Below are positions 5,114 through 10,604 of a stretch of 10,604 nucleotides of DNA, piece by piece (the stretch's first letter is position 1; each line of letters starts with the position of its first letter). This DNA is from JACZQZ01 sp046756945 (GTDB lineage Bacteria; Pseudomonadota; Alphaproteobacteria; Rhodospirillales; 2-02-FULL-58-16): the NCBI GenBank assembly GCA_046756945.1, contig JBHHXI010000108.1, forward strand, positions 1-10,604, given 5' to 3'. Made by a program: the position numbers and the translations under genes. The notes beneath the pieces are model-generated. The model saw only the letters and a program-made list of their open reading frames with translations, searched no databases and was not told the DNA's origin.

Positions 5114-6691
5114 CTAGAACCGGAGCGGCTTGACCCGCACCACGTGGGGCAGCGCGCGCACCTTTTCCAGCACGTCATCGCCGGGGGCCTGGTCGACCTC
5201 GATCAGGGTGATGGCGTCGCCGCCGGGCGCGCTGCGGCCCAGGTTGAACGTCGCGATGTTGATGCCGGCGTCGCCCAGGGTCGTGCCCAGGGCGCCGATG
5301 ACCCCGGGCTTGTCGTGGTTGGTGATGAACAGCATGCGGGGCCCCAGGGCGGCGTCCATGGGAATGCCCTTGATCTCGACGATGCGGGGCTTTTCGTCGT
5401 TGAACAGGGTCCCCGCCACGCCGCGGGTCTGGGCCTCGGTGGTCACCGTGAGCTTGATCAGCGTCTGATAGGCGCCGGCGCGCTCGCGGGTGACCTCGGT
5501 GACGGCGATGTTGCGCTCCTTGGCGATGACCGGGGCGTTGACCATGTTGACCGATTCGAGCAGCGGCGACAGCAGGCCCTGGAGCACGACGGCGGTGAGC
5601 GGCTTGGTGTTGAGCTCCGCCGCATGGCCCTCGTATTCGATGGTGACGGCCTTGATCGCGGTTTCCGTCACCTGTCCGGCGAAGCTGCCGAGCTGCTCGG
5701 CCAGGGCCATGTACGGCCGCAGCCGGGGCGCCTCCTCGGCGCTCAGGGACGGCATGTTGAGGGCGTTGACCACGGCGCCGGTGAGCAGGTAGTCGGCCAT
5801 CTGCTCGGCCACCTGGATGGCCACCTTCTCCTGGGCCTCCGTTGTGGCGGCGCCGAGATGGGGCGTCGCCACCACCTGCCCCATGCCGAACAGGATGTTC
5901 TCCGTCGCCGGCTCCTCGGCGAATACGTCGAGCGCGGCGGCCGCCACGTGACCGCTTTCCAGGGCCGCCTTCAGGGCCTCTTCGACGATCAGGCCGCCGC
6001 GGGCGCAGTTGACGACGCGCACGCCGGGTTTCATTTGGGCGATGGCGTCGGCGTCGATGATGCCGCGGGTGGCGTCGGTCAGCGGCGTGTGCAGGCTGAC
6101 GATGTCCGCGCGCCCCAACAGCGCCTCCAGGTCCACCTTCTCCACGCCCAGGTCCTGGGCGCGCTCGGCCGACAGGTACGGGTCGTAGGCAACCACCCGC
6201 ATCTTCAGGCCCTGGGCCCGGTCGGCGACGACGGAGCCGATGTTGCCGCAGCCGATGATGCCGAGGGTCTTGCCCGTCACCTCGACGCCCATGAAGCGCT
6301 GCTTCTCCCACTTGCCCTGGTGGGTGGAGGCGTTGGCCTGGGGAATCTGCCGGGCCAGCGCCAGGATCATGGCGATGGCGTGCTCGGCCGCCGTGATGGC
6401 GTTGCCGAACGGCGTGTTCATGACGACGACGCCGCGCTGGGTGGCGGCGGCGACGTCGATGTTGTCGACGCCGATGCCGGCGCGGCCGATGACCTGCAGG
6501 CTGTCGGCCGCCTGCAGGAGGTCGACGCCGACCCTGGTCGCCGAGCGCACGACCAGGCCGTCATAGGGGCCGATGCGGGCCTTCAGCGCGTCCGCCGCCA
6601 GGCCCGGCTCGACGTCCACCGCGATGCCGCGCTCGCCGAGGACCTCCGCCGCCCGCGGGCTCATCTTCTCGGCAATCAGGATTCTTGTCAT
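5114..6691 (-). CDS. serA: D-3-phosphoglycerate dehydrogenase (SerA)
   Basis: This 525-residue enzyme oxidises 3-phosphoglycerate to 3-phosphohydroxypyruvate with NAD+, the first step of serine synthesis. The substrate domain is split (about 1-97 and 285-315) around a Rossmann domain with GCGNIG at 147-152. The catalytic set is R231 (NCARGG), E260 (LDVFAEEP) and H278 (ATPHLGAAT). The intervening allosteric substrate-binding (ASB) domain (about 320-440) and a C-terminal ACT domain (about 452-525, HDKPGVIGALGTTLGDAGIN) make it the long type 1 form, as in Mycobacterium, where serine binding at the ACT domain inhibits. ATG 6691 is preferred because GAGGTG lies at suitable spacing. An in-frame GTG at 6700 would add three residues but has a poorer ribosome site. 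It follows serC by 10 nt and is almost surely co-transcribed with it. The gene is complete, with no disrupted motif. Confidence 0.97.
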   Translation of the reverse strand: MTRILIAEKMSPRAAEVLGERGIAVDVEPGLAADALKARIGPYDGLVVRSATRVGVDLLQAADSLQVIGRAGIGVDNIDVAAATQRGVVVMNTPFGNAITAAEHAIAMILALARQIPQANASTHQGKWEKQRFMGVEVTGKTLGIIGCGNIGSVVADRAQGLKMRVVAYDPYLSAERAQDLGVEKVDLEALLGRADIVSLHTPLTDATRGIIDADAIAQMKPGVRVVNCARGGLIVEEALKAALESGHVAAAALDVFAEEPATENILFGMGQVVATPHLGAATTEAQEKVAIQVAEQMADYLLTGAVVNALNMPSLSAEEAPRLRPYMALAEQLGSFAGQVTETAIKAVTIEYEGHAAELNTKPLTAVVLQGLLSPLLESVNMVNAPVIAKERNIAVTEVTRERAGAYQTLIKLTVTTEAQTRGVAGTLFNDEKPRIVEIKGIPMDAALGPRMLFITNHDKPGVIGALGTTLGDAGINIATFNLGRSAPGGDAITLIEVDQAPGDDVLEKVRALPHVVRVKPLRF

Positions 6692-6701
6692 CACACTCAC
6701 C

Positions 6702-7877
6702 TCACCCGCTGGCCGCCACGTCCGCCGCTACCGCCGCATAGGCCCAGTCCAGCCACGGGAACAGGGCCTCCAGGTCGGCCCTTTCCACGGTGGCGCCGGC
6801 CCAGATGCGCAGGCCCGGCGGCGCGTCGCGATAGGCGCCGATATCGAAGGCCACGCCTTCGTCCTCCAGAAGCCCGGCGATGCGCTTGGCGGCCGCCGCC
6901 TGGCCTTCGCGGCCGCGCCCGGCCAACGCCCCGCCGGCCAGCTTCAGGCATACCGACGTGCACGACCGGGTGGCCGGATCGGCGGCCAGGAAGTCCACCC
7001 ACGGCGTGCGCCCGACCCACCCGGCGATGGCCCGGGAATTGGCCTCGGCGCGGTCGATCAGCGCCGGCAGGCCGCCGATGGTCTCGGCCCACCCGAGGGC
7101 GTCCAGCGCGTCCTCCACCGCCAGCATGGACGGTGTGTTGATGGTCCGGCCCTTGAACAGGCCATCGATCAGGGTGCCGCCCTCGGTCAGGCGGAAGATC
7201 TTGGGCATGGGCCAGGGCGGGGTGTGGCTTTCCAGCCGCGCGACGGCGCGGGGACCGAGGATCAGCATGCCGTGCTGGCCCTCGCCGCCAAGGACCTTCT
7301 GCCAGGAGTACGTCACCACGTCGAGCTTGTCCCAGGGCAGGTCCATGGCGAAGACGGCCGAGGTGGCGTCGCAGATGGTCAGGCCCTGGCGCGCCGACGG
7401 AATCCACTCGGCGCCGGGGACGCGGACGCCGGACGTGGTGCCGTTCCAGGTGAACACCACGTCGCGGGAGAAATCCACCTGGGACAGGTCCGGAAGCGCC
7501 CCGTAGTCGGCGCCGAGCACGCGCACGTCTTCGAGCCCGAGCTGCCCGGTCACGTCGGCGGCCCAGAGAGAGCCGAACGCCTCCCAGGCCAGCATGTCGA
7601 CGCCGCGCGCGCCGAGAAGGGACCACAGCGCCATCTCCATGGCGCCGGTGTCGGAGGCGGGCACGATGGCCATGCGGTGGCCGGCGGGCAGGCCGAGGAT
7701 GGCCGAGGATTTCCCGATGACGGCGGCCAGCTTGGCGACGCTGGCGGGGCAGCGGTGCGAGCGGCCGACGGCGGCGCCGGCAAGGGCCTCAAGGGACCAG
7801 CCGGGGTGCTTGGCGCAGGGACCCGAGGAAAATTGGGGTCTGGCAGGACGGACGTCCGGCCGCAGGGGCGTGTTCAC
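6702..7877 (-). CDS. serC: Phosphoserine aminotransferase (SerC), alphaproteobacterial type
   Basis: This 391-residue fold-type I PLP enzyme transfers the amino group of glutamate to 3-phosphohydroxypyruvate, giving phosphoserine. The PLP lysine is K194 in TYSWQKVLGGEGQHG. CDATSAVFAMDL (169-180) contributes the aspartate (D170) that contacts the PLP ring nitrogen. FTWNGTTSGVRVP (142-154) and RTINTPSMLAVED (244-256) are further family blocks. The N-terminal PARPQFSSGPCAKHPGW and the overall pattern match the SerC subgroup found in alphaproteobacteria and some archaea rather than the E. coli type. The start is GTG at 7877, with GGAAGGGAGA just upstream. The frame stays open to about 8018, but the extra residues are arginine-rich and unlike SerC and would read through the promoter and leader. 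serA follows 10 nt downstream. Expression is probably controlled by the leader RNA at 7888-7926. Confidence 0.96.
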   Translation of the reverse strand: MNTPLRPDVRPARPQFSSGPCAKHPGWSLEALAGAAVGRSHRCPASVAKLAAVIGKSSAILGLPAGHRMAIVPASDTGAMEMALWSLLGARGVDMLAWEAFGSLWAADVTGQLGLEDVRVLGADYGALPDLSQVDFSRDVVFTWNGTTSGVRVPGAEWIPSARQGLTICDATSAVFAMDLPWDKLDVVTYSWQKVLGGEGQHGMLILGPRAVARLESHTPPWPMPKIFRLTEGGTLIDGLFKGRTINTPSMLAVEDALDALGWAETIGGLPALIDRAEANSRAIAGWVGRTPWVDFLAADPATRSCTSVCLKLAGGALAGRGREGQAAAAKRIAGLLEDEGVAFDIGAYRDAPPGLRIWAGATVERADLEALFPWLDWAYAAVAADVAASG

Positions 7878-7932
7878 GATCGAGTCTCCCTTCCTCTCAG
7901 AAGGGTCGCGGCCCGTTGGGAGGCCGTGGCCC
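7878..7932 (-). ncRNA. serC leader RNA (two hairpins, the last over the ribosome site)
   Basis: The predicted 5' untranslated region of serC folds into two stems. The first pairs CGGCC (7926-7922, minus strand) with GGCCG (7913-7909) around TCCCAACG. The second pairs CCCTTC (7905-7900) with GAAGGG (7893-7888) around a 6-nt loop, and its 3' arm is part of the serC Shine-Dalgarno sequence GGAAGGGAGA. This matches the Rfam serC leader (from memory RF00517), described upstream of serC-serA operons in alphaproteobacteria with the final stem overlapping the ribosome site. A ligand, if any, is not known to me. The 5' end is estimated from the promoter and is approximate. Confidence 0.7.
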
Positions 7933-7938
7933 GCCGCG

Positions 7939-7967
7939 CTTATACCGGGCCTGCTGCACTGCGTCAA
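7939..7967 (-). promoter_or_regulatory. Sigma-70 promoter of serC-serA
   Basis: On the minus strand TTGACG (7967-7962) and TATAAG (7944-7939) each match the sigma-70 consensus at five of six positions, separated by exactly 17 bp. In this GC-rich DNA such a pair is unlikely by chance. Transcription would start near 7932, giving a leader of about 55 nt that contains both stems described upstream of serC. It lies after the stop of the upstream permease gene (8041), so serC-serA has its own promoter. Confidence 0.8.
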
Positions 7968-8040
7968 TCGGGGACGCCGGGCACGGGCCAAACGCTGACT
8001 TCGGGTGGCGCGCCGCAAGGCCGCGGCCCGGGCCGCCGCC
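7968..8040. other. Short gap between the permease stop and the serC promoter
   Basis: The 73 bp contain a perfect 14-bp palindrome GCGGCCCGGGCCGC (8023-8036) right after the permease stop codon, within a longer GC-rich stretch. No T-tract follows, so it is not a standard rho-independent terminator, though the stem may slow or protect the transcript end. Confidence 0.35.
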
Positions 8041-9921
8041 TCAAATCCCGTAGTACCAGGGCGCGAAGCGGCTGAACACCAGCCACAGGATGACGATCAG
8101 GGGGAGGCCGACGCGGGCGAAGTCGGCGAACCGGTAGTGGCCCGCGCCCATCACCAGGAGGTTGGTCTGATAGCCCACCGGCGAGGCGAACGAGCAGTTG
8201 GCGGCGAACACGACGGCGACCGCGAAGACCGCCGGATCGACGGCCAGCTCGCGGGCCAGGTCGACGGCGATGGGGGTGAACAGCACCGCCGTCGCCTTGG
8301 TCGTGATGACGTTGGACAGCCCGGCGACGAGCAGGAAGAAAAGCGACAGCACGGTGGCCGGGCTGGCGTCGCCGAGCGCGTCGACCATGTTGCGGGCGAG
8401 ATACACGGCGCCGCCGGTTTCCTTCATGGCGATGCCGAGCGCCAGGGCGGCGGCGATGGTGGTGACGATCAGGGGATCGACGGCGCGGAAGGCCTGGCGC
8501 AGGTTCAGCACCCCCACCGCCACCATGGCGGCGGCGCCCGACAGCGCGGCGACGACGATGGGCACCAGGCCCGACGCCGCAAGCGCCACCACGGCGAAGA
8601 ATATCAGGCTGGCCCGCCGGGCATGGGTAAGGGCGGGCAACTCCTCGGCCGACCACTCGATCAGCACCACGTCCGGGTTGTGCCTGAGCCTGTTCACGTC
8701 CTCGGGCCGGCCCTGAATCAACAGCTCGTCTCCGGCCCGCAGGCGGATATCGGTCAGCCGCGTGCGGATCATGCGGGCGCGCCGCTGTATGCCGAGCACG
8801 ATGCACCCCGTTTTGTAGCGGAAGCCGATCTGGGGCAGGGTCTGGCCGATCATGCGCGACGCCGGGACGATCATCACCTCGGCCAGCATCCGGTCGCCGC
8901 CATGCCACGGCTGGTCCGGCGTCCCTTCGCGCGGCTCGGTGCCCGGCGCACGCCCGTCGCGCAGATCGGGAAACAGGAGTCCCGGGTCATGGGACAGCGC
9001 CCCGGTGAGCGCCTTGCGCGTCGCCGCCACCACCAGCACGTCGCCGGGGCGCACATCGAGACCTTCGAACGGCGGCAGGATGGCCTCCTCGCGGCGCTGG
9101 ACCATGCGCAGGGTCATCTCGGGCAGGCCGTCGAACAACCCGCCGGGCGCGCCCTTGCCCACCAGTTCGGAGTCTCCCGACACCGTCATCTGGGCAATGA
9201 ACTGCTTGCCGCTGCCGTCGACAAGCGCATCGGCGAGCGACGCCCGCTCGGGCAGCAGCCGGGGCGCCACCACCAGCAGGTAGACCAGCCCGACGGCCGC
9301 CAGCACCAGGCCGGGCACGGAGAAATCGAAGAAGCCGAACGGCGTCACCGACATCTCGATCAGGGCGCTGTTGACCAGCAGGTTGGTGCTGGAACCGATC
9401 AACGTCGTCATGCCGCCGAGGACCGCGGCGAAGCTCAACGGGATCATCACCTTGCTTACCGAGCGGCCGAACCGCGCCGCCAGCGCCTGCATGATGGGGA
9501 TGAAGATGACCACCACCGGAATGTTGTTGAGGAAGGCGCTTATCACCAGCACGGCGCCGAGGACGACGACCATGGACAGCCACGCCCGGCCGCCGCCAAG
9601 CCCCAGAATCAGCCCCGCCCCCTTGTCGAGGACACCGGTGCGGACCATGCCCTGGCCGATGACCAACAGGGCGAGCACGGTGATCAGGGCCGGGTTGGCG
9701 AAGCCCTGGAGAATGCGTACCGGTCCGAGGCGGTCGGCGCCGGCCGCACCGGTGACCGGAAAGAAATGAAAAAACACGAGGAGGGCGCAAATAACGCCGA
9801 TCGACGTCAGCTCCATCGGCGCCCGCTCCAGCGCATACAGCGCCAGCGCCAGCCCGATGAGGGCAAACGTCACCCACATCTGGATTTCCGGCCCCACGGC
9901 CGCCGTTACCTCGGGCGCCAT
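8041..9921 (-). CDS. SLC13/DASS-type permease with two RCK_C (TrkA-C) domains
   Basis: This 626-residue inner-membrane transporter resembles the YfbS/SAC1 group of the divalent anion:sodium symporter family. The N-terminal half has hydrophobic segments at about 15-30, 39-55, 77-92, 115-145, 160-185 and 200-220, with NNIP (132-135) and SSTNLLVN (177-184), an SNT-like substrate/sodium motif. A long cytoplasmic insert contains two RCK_C-like domains, about 235-305 and 340-415, each with a GD.L pattern (GDVLVV, 293-298; GDELLI, 397-402). The C-terminal half repeats the transport unit (about 437-620), with SNVITTKATAVLF (536-548) and SPVGYQTNLLV (580-590). ATG 9921 is chosen because GGAGGA lies seven nucleotides upstream; the upstream open frame is Ala/Gly-rich and lacks such a site. 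The substrate is not determined: relatives carry sulfate, dicarboxylates or other anions. It appears to be a single-gene unit between an EAL gene and serC. Confidence 0.9.
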   Translation of the reverse strand: MAPEVTAAVGPEIQMWVTFALIGLALALYALERAPMELTSIGVICALLVFFHFFPVTGAAGADRLGPVRILQGFANPALITVLALLVIGQGMVRTGVLDKGAGLILGLGGGRAWLSMVVVLGAVLVISAFLNNIPVVVIFIPIMQALAARFGRSVSKVMIPLSFAAVLGGMTTLIGSSTNLLVNSALIEMSVTPFGFFDFSVPGLVLAAVGLVYLLVVAPRLLPERASLADALVDGSGKQFIAQMTVSGDSELVGKGAPGGLFDGLPEMTLRMVQRREEAILPPFEGLDVRPGDVLVVAATRKALTGALSHDPGLLFPDLRDGRAPGTEPREGTPDQPWHGGDRMLAEVMIVPASRMIGQTLPQIGFRYKTGCIVLGIQRRARMIRTRLTDIRLRAGDELLIQGRPEDVNRLRHNPDVVLIEWSAEELPALTHARRASLIFFAVVALAASGLVPIVVAALSGAAAMVAVGVLNLRQAFRAVDPLIVTTIAAALALGIAMKETGGAVYLARNMVDALGDASPATVLSLFFLLVAGLSNVITTKATAVLFTPIAVDLARELAVDPAVFAVAVVFAANCSFASPVGYQTNLLVMGAGHYRFADFARVGLPLIVILWLVFSRFAPWYYGI

Positions 9922-10118
9922 GCCGACATCCTCCGCCGCCGCGACAGCATCCCCGGCACGCCCGGGGTTGTCCATATATTTGGCTACGTCTGGTGCCGGC
10001 GCCACTCCGGCGGCCGAGCCGCCGGCGCCCCTCACGGGCCCCGGAACGGCCGCGGCGGTACCTGCCGCGGGCGGTTTGCGGCGGGACGACGACGCGGACG
10101 GGTCCGTGATAAAGGGTG
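9922..10118. other. Intergenic region between the EAL gene and the permease, with two hairpins
   Basis: A perfect hairpin CCGGCGGC-CGA-GCCGCCGG spans 10007-10025. A second, CCCCGG-CACGC-CCGGGG, spans 9951-9967, about 30 bp before the permease start. Between them is the AT-rich patch CCATATATTTGG (9972-9983), the only AT-rich stretch here and a plausible -10 region for the permease, though no matching -35 is visible. The first hairpin may end the EAL transcript, but it lacks a T-tract. No small gene was recognised. Confidence 0.4.
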
Positions 10119-10604
10119 CTAGGCCCTGCTTTTCACGCGCAGGGGCGGGGCGGCCGTTTCGGCCAGGAATTCGGCAACGCCGTCGACGGGGAGCGGATGG
10201 CTGTAATAGTACCCCTGAATTTCGTCGACGCCGTAGGCACCGAGGATACTCACTACGTCCGCGGTCTCCACCCCTTCGACGTTGACCCGCATACCGAGGC
10301 TGTGCCCGAGGTTGACCACCGCCTTGATGATCGCGGCGTTGCTGGTGTCGTGCGCGATGTCGCGGACGAAACTGCGATCCAGCTTGATCTTGTCGACGGG
10401 GAACCGCGTCAGGTAGCTCAAGGACGAATACCCGGTACCGAAGTCGTCGAGCGAGATGTCGATACCACTGCGGCGGAAGTTGAGCAGGACCTCGCGCGCT
10501 CCATCCTGCATGAAAACGGATTCCGTAATCTCGATGTGCAAATAGGCGGGATCGAGGCCGGCATTCTGCAGGGCGTCGTGCACGGTCGCCACCAGGTCCT
10601 CCTG
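10119..10604 (-). CDS. EAL-domain protein (cyclic-di-GMP phosphodiesterase type), C-terminal part
   Basis: Only the last 161 residues are in the window; the protein continues beyond 10604. They cover most of an EAL domain. Metal and catalytic residues of the family are visible in EITES (25-29), DDFGTGYSS (53-61), VDKIKLDRSFV (70-80), VNVEGVET (107-114) and IQGYYYSHPLP (129-139). All the expected Glu, Asp, Lys and Gln residues are present, so this part is compatible with active hydrolysis of cyclic di-GMP to pGpG. The first EAL motif itself, and any GGDEF, PAS or membrane-sensor domains, lie outside the window, so it could be a GGDEF-EAL hybrid. The tail after the domain is short (AETAAPPLRVKSRA). 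The gene points toward the permease, 197 bp away, and co-transcription is not evident. Confidence 0.92.
   Translation of the reverse strand, partial: QEDLVATVHDALQNAGLDPAYLHIEITESVFMQDGAREVLLNFRRSGIDISLDDFGTGYSSLSYLTRFPVDKIKLDRSFVRDIAHDTSNAAIIKAVVNLGHSLGMRVNVEGVETADVVSILGAYGVDEIQGYYYSHPLPVDGVAEFLAETAAPPLRVKSRA

Noticed and set aside
5006..7141. Long plus-strand open frame opposite serA and serC
   Set aside because: It is an antisense shadow. Both minus-strand genes carry full catalytic motifs, and this frame has none.
7878..8018. Longer SerC start near 8018
   Set aside because: It would translate through the promoter and leader hairpins and add an arginine-rich segment foreign to SerC. GTG 7877 has a good ribosome site and fits the family N-terminus.
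9922..10035. Longer permease start at 10035
   Set aside because: The added residues are low-complexity and lack a ribosome site, whereas ATG 9921 has GGAGGA at ideal spacing.
8005..10122. Long plus-strand open frame of about 705 codons opposite the permease
   Set aside because: Its product is rich in Gly, Arg, His, Gln and Asp with no domain, as expected of the antisense of a high-GC gene. The minus-strand permease has clear family motifs and a strong ribosome site.

Overview
The window is high-GC, densely packed bacterial DNA. All eight recognisable genes lie on the minus strand, so transcription runs from high to low coordinates. The alphaproteobacterial form of SerC, a serC-serA pair behind a serC-leader-like RNA, and a repeat of the CCTCATCCTGAGGAG type together suggest an alphaproteobacterium, perhaps Rhodospirillales-like. 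The tungsten-type aldehyde oxidoreductase operon suggests a strain able to live anaerobically or facultatively anaerobically. The taxonomic placement is inference.

Region by region, in the direction of transcription: (1) 10604-10119 is the C-terminal part of an EAL-domain (cyclic-di-GMP phosphodiesterase-type) protein cut by the window edge. (2) 9921-8041 is a complete SLC13/DASS-type permease with two cytoplasmic RCK_C (TrkA-C) domains. (3) 7967-5114 is a serine biosynthesis unit: a near-consensus sigma-70 promoter, a two-hairpin leader whose last stem covers the serC ribosome binding site, serC, and serA 10 nt after it. (4) 5104-4926 is a 179-bp MITE-like element with 18-bp terminal inverted repeats and nested hairpins. 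(5) 4908-4618 is a HigA-type antitoxin with no HigB toxin gene beside it; the MITE and the end of serA occupy the place where the toxin gene would normally lie. (6) 4326-160 is a five-gene aldehyde oxidoreductase operon: aorA (four-cluster ferredoxin-like subunit), aorB (W/Mo-bis-pterin catalytic subunit), aorC (FAD/NAD reductase), a MoaD/ThiS-like small protein and an unrecognised 97-residue protein. A terminator-like hairpin follows at 76-41.

SerC and SerA catalyse the two oxidation/transamination steps of the phosphorylated serine pathway. In the Aor complex, electrons from aldehyde oxidation at AorB should pass through the clusters of AorA to the flavin of AorC and on to NAD+. The MoaD-like protein probably serves cofactor assembly or maturation. 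The best candidates for new biology are the unrecognised fifth gene of the aor operon, the orphan antitoxin abutting a MITE, and the G10 homopolymer upstream of the aor operon. No CRISPR array, tRNA, rRNA or phage module was seen.
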